Positions 1 to 6,687 of a DNA stretch of 34,063 bases are shown piece after piece (position 1 is the stretch's first letter; every line of letters starts with the position of its first letter). The notes beneath the pieces are model-generated. The model ran no database searches. It had not been told where the DNA came from and saw nothing but the letters and a program-made list of their open reading frames with translations. This stretch comes from Phycisphaerae bacterium (GTDB lineage: Bacteria; Planctomycetota; Phycisphaerae; SM23-33): positions 1 through 34,063 of the forward strand of contig PUND01000092.1 in assembly GCA_003551645.1 (NCBI GenBank), written 5' to 3'. The position numbers and the translations under genes are program-made.

Positions 1-79
1 GCAACTTCCTTCAGACCCCGCCTCACGGCGGCAGCCCTTGCTGTTTGGCTAACGGTTCCTGTCATCAAGGTCCGTAGAG

Positions 80-116
80 GACTTGCACCTCCAAGTCATC
101 GCGCCATGCCCGGCGC
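80..116. repeat. pair of adjacent short hairpins (repeat-like)
   Basis: Two small perfect hairpins sit side by side. GACTTG at 80-85 pairs with CAAGTC at 92-97 around CACCTC, and GCGCC at 101-105 pairs with GGCGC at 112-116. Compact double hairpins of this kind are typical of dispersed intergenic repeats or mobile-element ends, but no second copy lies in this window, so identity is open. Nothing coding is supported in 1-127. Confidence 0.3.
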
Positions 117-127
117 ACCCACATAAA

Positions 128-156
128 GACGGGCCGGCCTTGAAGACCGGCCCGTC
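128..156 (-). terminator. intrinsic terminator of the first PEP-CTERM gene
   Basis: A perfect 10-bp stem (GACGGGCCGG at 128-137, CCGGCCCGTC at 147-156) encloses a 9-nt loop. Read on the minus strand it is followed by TTTATGT, a short U-rich tail. It lies about 130 bp past the stop of the leftward PEP-CTERM gene and is the best terminator candidate for it. Confidence 0.6.
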
Positions 157-286
157 CGGATGCCTCCTTTTGTCTCACTGCCGGCCGCTTTCCGGCAACC
201 GCCGGGGTTCCTCCGCGGCACGGCGGAGCTTGTTCAGCACAGCCCTTGGCTCCTCATGCGCCCCGCCGGGCTGTTCCTCAAACCGT

Positions 287-989
287 TCAGCTTCTCTTTC
301 GGCGGAGCAGGACACCCAGCCCGCCGATCGCCAGCAGACCCATCGTCGCCGGCTCGGGGATAATCAACTGGGCCGGATTGGCCCCTTCAGGGCCTTGTAC
401 CCACACGATGGTGCGATCCTCTGCGCCCTCCAGGCCCGGGGCGCGGAGGATGAGGTTCAGTTCCCGCTCCTCATCAACTGCATTCTGGGCCGCTTCCCGC
501 AGGGCCTCGGAACTGAGCGTGAACGTATCGCCCAGGTCTGGGTTATGCAGGTCCAGGACGGTACTTGCCAGGACTGGGCCGAAGTCGCCACCGGGCGGGT
601 CCCAGGCCACTCCAAAGCCGGTCCTCGAGCCAGTTTGCCCCGCCATCGACCGCATAGCGGAAGCCGCGGTCCAACTCGTGGACCTGGATCGTCTGTTCGC
701 CTGGGTCGGCGTTCGCGAAGCCGTCGTCACGGTCGATGTAGTACCAGAGTGTGGCGTCGGGTACGGTGAACGGGCCTACATTGCTCAGATCGAACGACTG
801 AAGCCCCCGAAGGGTGCCCCCATCACCAACGGTTCCGGCCCATGTGATGGCATTGCCGGTGCCGTAACTCTCGGGGTTGTCAGCGCGGATGCCGCTCTGG
901 CCTGCGACATCCAGTATCGGTCCCGCCATGGCCTGGACAGGCACCATTACAAGGGCTGTCAGCGCCGCCAGCACAATTAACTTCCTCAT
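287..989 (-). pseudogene. frameshifted PEP-CTERM exported protein
   Basis: The upstream frame starts at ATG 989, with AAGGAGA about 7 nt before it, and encodes a signal peptide (MRKLIVLAALTALVMVPVQA) plus a beta-rich body. The downstream frame carries the rest, ending IPEPATMGLLAIGGLG and LRRKRS. The frames meet near 620-635, around a Trp-Leu-Glu-Asp stretch; one extra base (or two missing) explains the break. The body, with a DRDDG stretch and a VHEL segment, resembles DNRLRE-type beta-sandwich domains, but this is tentative. PEP-CTERM tails have the PEP motif, a hydrophobic helix and a basic end, and are thought to be cut by an exosortase at the membrane. Either a decayed gene or a sequencing indel; promoter and terminator look intact, so error is quite possible. 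Confidence 0.75.
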
Positions 990-1107
990 GATACTTCTCC
1001 TTTGCGTCCGCTGGGATAGGTTTCGCGTTCCGGTGAGCAGCGGATTCACTCGCCGGACGCGGGACTCCAAAAAGTGTCCAGTCTAGTTTCCTCGATCCAG
1101 CTTCAGT

Positions 1108-1136
1108 ATTTTACCACGGCTTCCGGATAACGGCAA
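1108..1136 (-). promoter_or_regulatory. sigma-70 promoter of PEP-CTERM gene 1
   Basis: On the minus strand, TTGCCG (1131-1136), a 17-bp spacer and TAAAAT (1108-1113), with TG one base before the -10 (extended -10). The predicted start is near 1101, giving a leader of about 110 nt before ATG 989. The same promoter is conserved in the second module copy. Confidence 0.6.
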
Positions 1137-1226
1137 GCCGAAAATGTCGCTATGCGATTCATTTTCGCTCGCCGTCGGCGGCCCATGTGCCGCCCGCCGG
1201 CTCACTGTAACTTGTAAACCGTTTCC

Positions 1227-1247
1227 GCCGGGCCTCTTGCGCCCGGC
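1227..1247 (-). terminator. hairpin downstream of PEP-CTERM gene 2
   Basis: Perfect 7-bp stem GCCGGGC / GCCCGGC with a 7-nt loop, about 20 bp past the stop at 1268 on the minus strand. No U-tract follows, so it may be a weak terminator or an mRNA 3'-end stabiliser. An identical hairpin follows the next gene at 2321-2341. Confidence 0.45.
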
Positions 1248-1267
1248 CAATAGCTGTGCGAAGCCGT

Positions 1268-2077
1268 TCAGCTTCGCTTTCGGCGGAGCATCAAAGCAAG
1301 CCCGCCGATGCCCAGCAGACCCATCGTCGCCGGTTCGGGGATTACCAGCATATCCCGCACAATCAGATCGCTGTTGGAGTCGCTGTCGCCGCCGAAGACT
1401 ATGCTCGACGGCCAGCCGTTATCCCATGCAGCCATCGTCTCCGTCGGGATTGTGACCGGGTCTGTGGTCTGGTCGGCCGTGAACGCGGCGTATGTGCCGT
1501 CGCCGGCATAGTTGAAGTCCACACCGTATTGGACGGTCCTGTCCACAGGGTCATAGAGCATACGGACCGCAGTGACAGTCACCTGCGTCTGGTCGGCGTC
1601 CCCGATGTAAGACCACTCCTCCAGTTCTTCCCTGCCTTCGGGGTACGGCTGTATCACTTCCAGGCCACTCGGCTCCTGGTTTAGAACCAGGTACACCCCG
1701 TGGGCTTCGCCGCGGTCCGGCACACCATATTCGCCGATTTCACCGCTGCCGAGTCCCAGGAACAACTGGCTGTCATCGCCCCAGCTCGTTCCCAGTTGTG
1801 TCTCGACCGTAAGATAGACCTCCAGATACATCTGATGGTACTCGGTACCGTCGGTGCGGACGTAGTTGCGGGCATCGTCCCCATCGCCGGCGAACACGAT
1901 ACCGTCACCTGTGTAGTCAGGGGCCCTGTCGGAACTATCCGAGGCGAGACTGAATCCCGCCGGCAGCTCGTCGCCGGTGAACGACTCCTGTATTATCACC
2001 GCCGCTGAAGCCGGCGCCGCCAGCATCACCGCGGCGATTGCCGCCGCTGCCATCGCGAAGTGCTTTCCTCTGCACAT
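1268..2077 (-). CDS. PEP-CTERM sorting domain-containing exported protein (gene 2)
   Basis: A 269-residue protein. The start is ATG 2077 with AAGGAG 7 nt before it. Residues 1-26 form a signal peptide (MCRGKHFAMAAAAIAAVMLA then AAPASAA), cleaved near ASA|A. The middle is acidic and beta-rich, with a lamin- or lectin-like look (SFTGDELPAG near the start, a long stretch of paired strands), but I cannot name the family. The C-terminus has IPEPATMGLLGIGGLALML and the basic end RRKRS, a classic PEP-CTERM tail for exosortase-dependent sorting. Neighbours on both sides are the same class with unrelated bodies. Its promoter is at 2203-2231. The role is probably extracellular or cell-surface; substrate unknown. 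Confidence 0.9.
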   Translation of the reverse strand: MCRGKHFAMAAAAIAAVMLAAPASAAVIIQESFTGDELPAGFSLASDSSDRAPDYTGDGIVFAGDGDDARNYVRTDGTEYHQMYLEVYLTVETQLGTSWGDDSQLFLGLGSGEIGEYGVPDRGEAHGVYLVLNQEPSGLEVIQPYPEGREELEEWSYIGDADQTQVTVTAVRMLYDPVDRTVQYGVDFNYAGDGTYAAFTADQTTDPVTIPTETMAAWDNGWPSSIVFGGDSDSNSDLIVRDMLVIPEPATMGLLGIGGLALMLRRKRS

Positions 2078-2202
2078 GTCACTGCTCCTTTTCCATCCGC
2101 CGGGATTTGCGTCCCGGTTCGACGAGGGCTAATTCACTCGCCTGACCTGGGATCCCGGAAATCGCAAGATCCTGCTTCTAGTTTCCGGAGTCGAGGTTCA
2201 GT

Positions 2203-2231
2203 ATTTTAGCACGACTTCCGGATAACGGCAA
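2203..2231 (-). promoter_or_regulatory. sigma-70 promoter of PEP-CTERM gene 2
   Basis: Minus strand TTGCCG (2226-2231), 17-bp spacer, TAAAAT (2203-2208), again with TG one base upstream of the -10. The predicted transcription start is near 2196, leaving about 119 nt of leader before ATG 2077. Confidence 0.6.
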
Positions 2232-2320
2232 GCCCGAATGTCGCCATGCGATTCATTTTCGCTCGCCGTCGGCGGCCCATGTGCCGCCCGCCGGCTCACT
2301 TTAACTTGTAAACCGTTTCC

Positions 2321-2341
2321 GCCGGGCCTCTTGCGCCCGGC
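2321..2341 (-). terminator. hairpin downstream of PEP-CTERM gene 3
   Basis: Same 7-bp stem and 7-nt loop as at 1227-1247, located about 20 bp after the stop at 2362 on the minus strand. No clear U-tract. Confidence 0.45.
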
Positions 2342-2361
2342 CAATAGCTGTGCGAAGCCGT

Positions 2362-3006
2362 TCAGCTTCGCTTTCGGCGGAGCATCAAAGCAAGCCCGCC
2401 GATGCCCAGCAGACCCATCGTTGCCGGTTCGGGAATGCCCGTTATTTCGCCGGTGCCTTTGGACCTGAAGAAGGATAGATACTCGTCGTCATCACTGCTC
2501 CACTCACGTACGTTCGTGGAAAAGGAGACCGAGATCGGTTCAGCAATCGTCAGATCAAACGGTAGTTGCTGACCAACAAGTTCCGCGGCCGAGCCGGCAA
2601 AGACGAACCGGACACTCTGCGTCAACGGGACGTACGCGACGGTTACCTCATCCAGAAGCAGAGACAGAAAGTCACCGCCTCCCAGGTTCAGATAGAGGGT
2701 GCCGTCAGTTGCGCTGGTAACTTGCCCGCCGCCCACGGGGATATCGTAAACATCCGGGATGTCGAGGTCCATCGAGACGCCGTAGGTGTCATCGTCGCGA
2801 ACTCCCACCTTCGTCTCGTCGTCGAAGAACGTAACGTTGGTCAGCGGATCGGGGCTATCCACACCCGTGATAGTGCTGCCATCGTAGGCCAGATCGACAC
2901 CGCCAAGCTCAATCTGGATCATCGCCGCCGATGCCGCCGCGGGCAGGCCCACCAGGACAAGCGATCCAACCGCCAACAATGCCAGCAATCTGTTTGTGTG
3001 TCTCAT
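2362..3006 (-). CDS. PEP-CTERM sorting domain-containing exported protein (gene 3)
   Basis: ATG 3006 is chosen over upstream in-frame codons because AAAAAGGAG lies just before it and a signal peptide begins there (MRHTNRLLALLAVGSLVLVG, cleaved near ASA|A). The mature protein is about 185 residues, acidic, with Gly-rich beta segments and DDE/DDD runs that could bind calcium (inference). It ends with IPEPATMGLLGIGGLALML and RRKRS, identical to gene 2. The body is unrelated to genes 1 and 2 and I do not recognise a family. Unlike the other two, it has a near-consensus promoter (3352-3379) and a leader of roughly 340 nt with several hairpins, so post-transcriptional control is possible. Confidence 0.88.
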   Translation of the reverse strand: MRHTNRLLALLAVGSLVLVGLPAAASAAMIQIELGGVDLAYDGSTITGVDSPDPLTNVTFFDDETKVGVRDDDTYGVSMDLDIPDVYDIPVGGGQVTSATDGTLYLNLGGGDFLSLLLDEVTVAYVPLTQSVRFVFAGSAAELVGQQLPFDLTIAEPISVSFSTNVREWSSDDDEYLSFFRSKGTGEITGIPEPATMGLLGIGGLALMLRRKRS

Positions 3007-3157
3007 GACATCTCTCCTTTTTCTGCGGTCCCACTGGAACCGGCATCTGACGCGGGGGGAATTCGGCACACACGGCCGAGTTGCGCCCTCGCAATTGTCT
3101 CACCTTTCTGAACTACGCGGGGCCGCGCGGACTACCGGCCGCACATACAGCGCCGCG

Positions 3158-3170
3158 TGAACACTGTTCA
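3158..3170. promoter_or_regulatory. 13-bp perfect palindrome, possible operator
   Basis: TGAACACTGTTCA is a perfect palindrome about 150 bp upstream of PEP-CTERM gene 3, inside its predicted leader. It could bind a dimeric regulator. Its GAAC-N3-GTTC spacing is one base shorter than Gram-positive LexA boxes, so a LexA role is not claimed. Confidence 0.3.
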
Positions 3171-3186
3171 TACTTACTAAGAACCT

Positions 3187-3342
3187 GGCCGGATGTGACC
3201 CCGCCTGCGGCGGGCTGGCCAAGAAAGGCAGGGCGAGTGAGCGAAACTCGGCCTTTCCCACTATCACGACGCCGGTGGCTCAACCCGGCGCCGTCAGCCC
3301 TCGGCCTCTTCGCCCTTCCTCCAAAAGGACAGGCCTCGGACT
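3187..3342 (-). ncRNA. structured leader RNA candidate upstream of PEP-CTERM gene 3
   Basis: Downstream of a near-consensus minus-strand promoter, the predicted leader carries consecutive hairpins. A 10-bp stem with one G-U pair joins 3266-3275 to 3285-3294. A two-part stem joins GAAAGGC 3223-3229 and CGAGT 3234-3238 to ACTCG and GCCTTTC 3246-3257. CCCGCC 3200-3205 pairs with GGCGGG 3209-3214 inside an outer TGGCC/GGCCA helix. A weaker AGGCC/GGCCT pairing brackets 3302-3335. I recognise no known riboswitch, RNase P, SRP or tmRNA core. It may be a cis-regulatory RNA, an independent small RNA, or an inserted repeat. Confidence 0.35.
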
Positions 3343-3351
3343 ACAAGCGTA

Positions 3352-3379
3352 ATCATACCACGACATCCGTACATGTCAA
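3352..3379 (-). promoter_or_regulatory. near-consensus sigma-70 promoter firing toward PEP-CTERM gene 3
   Basis: Minus strand TTGACA (3374-3379), 16-bp spacer, TATGAT (3352-3357), with TG one base before the -10. The A/T-rich stretch at 3380-3421 upstream could act as an UP element. A GACAT-N6-ATGTC inverted repeat (3362-3377) overlaps the spacer and -35 and could be an operator. The predicted start is near 3345. Confidence 0.65.
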
Positions 3380-3399
3380 GCAAAATCGCATTGAAATCC

Positions 3400-3421
3400 C
3401 GAAATTTTTCAAAAAGTTTCG
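3400..3421. other. A/T-rich imperfect palindrome; flanking DNA without genes
   Basis: CGAAA at 3400-3404 mirrors TTTCG at 3417-3421 around T and A runs, with two mismatched positions. It lies 20-40 bp upstream of the -35 above. The rest of the gap to 3698, downstream of the sulfatase, contains small G/C hairpins (for example CCGGC/GCCGG at 3527-3539) but no supported gene and no convincing sulfatase terminator. Confidence 0.3.
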
Positions 3422-3698
3422 CCCGTGGCTTCTGCTAATGCAAGCGGCTGAAAAGGCACCACTTACAAACACAACCGGCGCGGCCCTGCCCGGCAGGCGG
3501 CAGGTAGAAAATCCCCTGAATCCCCCCGGCTCGGCCGGTACGACGTTGCCCGCCCGCTCACGCGGCTCCACGGCGCCACGTGTTCGGACAATCGTCCAGC
3601 CCCATACCAGGCCCTGCCCGGAATACCCGGACAACGCATACTAAAGCGCGTATCAGTTTGCCCTGGTGAAAACCACCGCAACTCGAGGCAACGCAGAA

Positions 3699-5243
3699 TC
3701 ACGTCCGCCGGACCGCCTCTTCCGGCCCGTCGGCGTTCATGTCCCTTTGATCCTGCTCATCATAGAATTTCCGGGGAAACTCCCGAAGATCGGTATCATG
3801 GGGCACCACGTCGGAAGTTTCCATGTACCAGGTGAGCATCCGCTCCTTCAGCCGGGCGAGCGTCTCGGCGAGGGCGGGTTCGTCGATGCGGTTGTTCAGC
3901 TCGGCCGGGTCGTCACGCAGGTCGTAAAGCTCGTCGGTCTCGTAATGCCGCCGGACGTACTTGAAGTCCCGCGTGCGGCACATTGCGGCCTTGGTGTGTT
4001 CCGGCCCCTCGCTTCGCTGGAGGTTGACCCTCGGCCAGTACAGCCCCTCCGGGTCCTCGCTGGATGAGCTGCCGAGTTCCATGCAGTGGGTCTCACCATG
4101 GAGCCGGCCGCCCTCGCAGAATACCGCGTCGCGATGCTGGTCGGTATCGCCTGCCAGCACCGACCGCAGCGACCGGCCGAAGTGCGTCCAGTCGGGCTTT
4201 ATGTCCGCGAAGTCCATAACCGTGGCGGTCATGTCTATAAGCTCGACCATGGCATCGCGGATGCCCGGCCGGGCGCCGGCATCGGCCGGGGGCTTGACGA
4301 TAAGCGGCACGCGGGACAGGCAGTCCTCAAAGGTGTTCTGCGTCTTTTCGACCAGCGAGTAATCGCCGGTGAAGTCGCCGTGGTCGGCGAAGAAGAAGGC
4401 AGCCGTATCGTCGTATATCCCCGCCTCCCGCAGCGCTTCAAGCAGGATGCGCCACTGGTCGTCCACCCGCGCGCACATGCCGTAATAGGTCGCCCGCAGT
4501 TCCCGCCAGCGGTCCTCGGTCCAGCCCCGCATGCGCTGGCGGTCGCGGATGCCCCTCAGCAAGCTGGGCTTTTTGTCCCAGTCCGGTTCGGGCGTGCGCG
4601 GCGGCAGCTTTGAGCGGTCGATGGCGCTGTAGTACGGCTCTTCCACGCAGTACGGCGGGTGCGGGAAGCCGATGGGCACGTAGATGCACAGGGGCTTGTC
4701 CTTCGGCGCGTTGCGGATGAACTCGGCCGCGGCCAGCACGTGGCACCAGTCGCCGTCGAGGTAAACATCCTCGCCGTCGTCCTTTTCGAGCTTGCCTCGG
4801 TAGAAGCTGTAGTAGTTGTCGCCTTCGGGGTCGCCTCGCCAGGACCTGTCGCCGTGGCTGTCGCGCTTGCGGGGGTTGATGCGGGCCTTGACGTCGGCGA
4901 ATGCGGACCAGCCGTTCTGGCCCGGCACGAGGTCGTTCTTGCCCGCCCAGCAAACGAAATAGCCGCTGTCCTTCAGCGCCTTCAGCAGCACCGGCTCGTG
5001 CGGCCGAAGCATGTGATACATAGTGCGGTGTCCGGCGGTATGCGGATACCAGCCGGTCATGAAGCTGCACCTGCTCGGTGTGCAGACGGTGTTCTGGCAG
5101 AAGGAGTTCCGGAAGGATACCGCGTCGGTCCGGACAGATTCGTCCATGTTGGGTGTAACGGCGCCTTCGTTGCCTACGTGGCCGAGGACATCGCCGCGAT
5201 ACTGGTCCGGGTTGAAAAGCAATAGATGGGGTCGGTCACTCAT
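3699..5243 (-). CDS. sulfatase family protein (type I, formylglycine-dependent)
   Basis: About 514 residues from ATG 5243 (an in-frame GTG at 5261 adds six). It hydrolyses sulfate or phosphonate esters by a type I mechanism; the natural substrate is unknown. Residue numbers are from the GTG. The N-terminal metal-binding strand is LLLFNPDQYRGD (13-24). The nucleophile motif is C60-T-P-S-R64, where Cys would be converted to formylglycine. DHGD (293-296) with Lys306 completes the metal and sulfate site. The pattern DQ-R-D and DHGDFTGD is closest to choline-sulfatase or phosphonate monoester hydrolase-like sulfatases. No signal peptide is visible, so it is probably cytoplasmic. It diverges from an oxidoreductase and shares its -35, suggesting a linked catabolic function. 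No strong Shine-Dalgarno decides the start. Confidence 0.9.
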   Translation of the reverse strand: MSDRPHLLLFNPDQYRGDVLGHVGNEGAVTPNMDESVRTDAVSFRNSFCQNTVCTPSRCSFMTGWYPHTAGHRTMYHMLRPHEPVLLKALKDSGYFVCWAGKNDLVPGQNGWSAFADVKARINPRKRDSHGDRSWRGDPEGDNYYSFYRGKLEKDDGEDVYLDGDWCHVLAAAEFIRNAPKDKPLCIYVPIGFPHPPYCVEEPYYSAIDRSKLPPRTPEPDWDKKPSLLRGIRDRQRMRGWTEDRWRELRATYYGMCARVDDQWRILLEALREAGIYDDTAAFFFADHGDFTGDYSLVEKTQNTFEDCLSRVPLIVKPPADAGARPGIRDAMVELIDMTATVMDFADIKPDWTHFGRSLRSVLAGDTDQHRDAVFCEGGRLHGETHCMELGSSSSEDPEGLYWPRVNLQRSEGPEHTKAAMCRTRDFKYVRRHYETDELYDLRDDPAELNNRIDEPALAETLARLKERMLTWYMETSDVVPHDTDLREFPRKFYDEQDQRDMNADGPEEAVRRT

Positions 5244-5306
5244 GGTCGGGTCTTTGAACACTCCGGCATGCGGGATTGTTTGCCAAAAGGTACGGTTACG
5301 CCGCCG

Positions 5307-5335
5307 AATATAGCCAGGTAATTCGATGGTTGCAA
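5307..5335 (-). promoter_or_regulatory. sulfatase promoter sharing its -35 with the divergent promoter
   Basis: Minus strand TTGCAA (5330-5335), 17-bp spacer, TATATT (5307-5312). TTGCAA is its own reverse complement, so the same six base pairs also serve the rightward promoter. The predicted start is near 5300, leaving about 57 nt before ATG 5243. Confidence 0.6.
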
Positions 5336-5358
5336 CGCGACGGCCGCCGCACTAGACT
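5330..5358 (+). promoter_or_regulatory. oxidoreductase promoter sharing its -35 with the sulfatase promoter
   Basis: TTGCAA (5330-5335), 17-bp spacer, TAGACT (5353-5358). The predicted start is near 5365, about 20 nt before ATG 5385, with AAGGG in the short leader. Confidence 0.6.
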
Positions 5359-5384
5359 TGCCGCAAACAGGCAAGGGTTTTTAT

Positions 5385-6554
5385 ATGAAACCGATGAACA
5401 CCGTACGATTCGGGATTGTCGGGCTGGGCGCCATCGGCCGGGCGCATGCCGACAGGATATACTCAGCCGGCGAGGAGAGCATGCGGCTCGGCGCCGTCTG
5501 CTCCGATGACCCCGCCGACGCCAAGCGGGCGGCCGAGGAGTTCGATGTGCCCCACTTCTCCCGCGTCGAGAAGATGTACGACTCCGGCCTCATCGACGCG
5601 GTGATAGTCGCAACACCGCACTACTGGCACCCGATTCATACCATAGCCGCCGCCCGCCGCGGGTTGCACGTCTTATGCGAGAAGCCGCTGGCGGCGACGA
5701 TAGGCCCGGCAAGGACGATGGTGGAGCAATGCCGCCGGGCCGGCGTGGCCTTCGGCGCGATGCTCCAGCACCGCACACGCGCGGTCATGAGCACCATGAA
5801 GCGAATAGTCGCAGACGACGAGCTTGGCCGGCTTTTCCGCGTATCGCTGACATGCTCCGACTGGTTCCGAACGCGTGCCTATTACCAGAGCCAGCCGTGG
5901 CGGGGAACCTGGGACGGCGAGGGCGGCGGCGTGATGCTGAACCAGGCGCCGCACCACCTTGACCTGCTGACCTGGATCGCCGGTCTGCCGAAGCAGGTGT
6001 TCGCCTACGCGCCCACCCGCCTGCATGATATAGAGGTGGAGGACACGGCCGCGGCCGTGCTGGACTACGGCGACGGCATGTTGGGCAGCATATACGCCTC
6101 GACCGCCGAGACACCCGGCTACGAGGAGCTTGTCGTCGTCGGCGACGGTGGTACGCTGATAGCCGAAGGCGAACGACTCGTCCGTGGCAAGGCCGCCAGG
6201 CCGGCCTCTATGCACGCCAAGGAATGCGAAGGGTTCGAAGGCCCCTGCTGCACGTGGGACAACGTGGAGCTGGACGGCGGGGGCGGCGAACACGTTGAGG
6301 TCATCCGCCGATTCGCCCTGGCGATACTTCGCGGTGAGCCGATGGTCGCCACCGGCGAGGATGCGCTCGCGGAGCTGGAGCTGTCCAACGCCGTGTATCT
6401 TTCGGCATTCCGGAACCGCCCGGTGGACCTGCCGATAAGCGCGGCCGCGGTGGACCGCCTGATGGCCGAGCTGGAGCGAAAGCACTCAGACGGCAGCGGC
6501 GGCGGACTGCGCAAAAAAACCCGACGCGCACTTAACCGACTGCTAAAGCAATAG
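5385..6554 (+). CDS. Gfo/Idh/MocA family oxidoreductase
   Basis: 389 residues from ATG 5385, chosen because AAGGG sits 7 nt upstream; the TTG at 5358 overlaps the predicted -10. The N-terminal Rossmann fold has the dinucleotide loop GLGAIG (13-18). The E-K-P motif (99-101) marks the family's NAD(P)-sugar active site. The region N186-Q-A-P-H-H-L-D193 fits the conserved catalytic His/Asp segment of the C-terminal alpha/beta domain. Such enzymes oxidise or reduce sugars, inositols or their derivatives; the substrate cannot be read from sequence. No signal peptide. The gene is followed by an enolase-superfamily gene and faces a sulfatase, so a pathway that removes sulfate and then oxidises and dehydrates a sugar acid is a reasonable inference. 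Confidence 0.92.
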   Translation: MKPMNTVRFGIVGLGAIGRAHADRIYSAGEESMRLGAVCSDDPADAKRAAEEFDVPHFSRVEKMYDSGLIDAVIVATPHYWHPIHTIAAARRGLHVLCEKPLAATIGPARTMVEQCRRAGVAFGAMLQHRTRAVMSTMKRIVADDELGRLFRVSLTCSDWFRTRAYYQSQPWRGTWDGEGGGVMLNQAPHHLDLLTWIAGLPKQVFAYAPTRLHDIEVEDTAAAVLDYGDGMLGSIYASTAETPGYEELVVVGDGGTLIAEGERLVRGKAARPASMHAKECEGFEGPCCTWDNVELDGGGGEHVEVIRRFALAILRGEPMVATGEDALAELELSNAVYLSAFRNRPVDLPISAAAVDRLMAELERKHSDGSGGGLRKKTRRALNRLLKQ

Positions 6555-6687
6555 CCGGAAGCCAGGCCCGCTCTGCGAAGCTCCGACGCTTCGGGACGAA
6601 GCAGGGAGCCGGCAGGGCCACATGCCGGAGCTAAAAGGAACTCGCCGGCTTGCCGGCAGGACCCATACAAGGAAACGAGGCGAAATT

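Larger units (their letters stand above)
1084..1339. repeat. duplicated promoter/terminator/PEP-CTERM module, copy 1
   Basis: About 255 bp that recurs nearly unchanged at 2179-2433 (offset 1094-1095, few mismatches, one 1-nt indel). It spans the last PEP-CTERM codons of the gene ending at 1268, its terminator hairpin, spacer DNA, and the promoter of the gene starting at 989. Identity drops inside the two proteins, so the repeat joins constant ends to variable bodies. A third, more diverged copy of only the tail lies at about 287-360. Confidence 0.8.
2179..2433. repeat. duplicated promoter/terminator/PEP-CTERM module, copy 2
   Basis: Second copy of the module at 1084-1339. It covers the promoter of the gene starting at 2077, the intergenic spacer, the hairpin at 2321-2341 and the last roughly 24 codons of the gene ending at 2362. 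The near identity in noncoding as well as coding parts points to recent duplication or gene conversion. Confidence 0.8.

Noticed and set aside
80-116. tRNA or rRNA fragment
   Set aside because: The two hairpins do not form a cloverleaf and no conserved tRNA bases or CCA end are present.
3158-3170. LexA (SOS) box
   Set aside because: Spacing between GAAC and GTTC is 3 instead of 4 and the neighbour is not an SOS gene; kept only as an unspecified palindrome.
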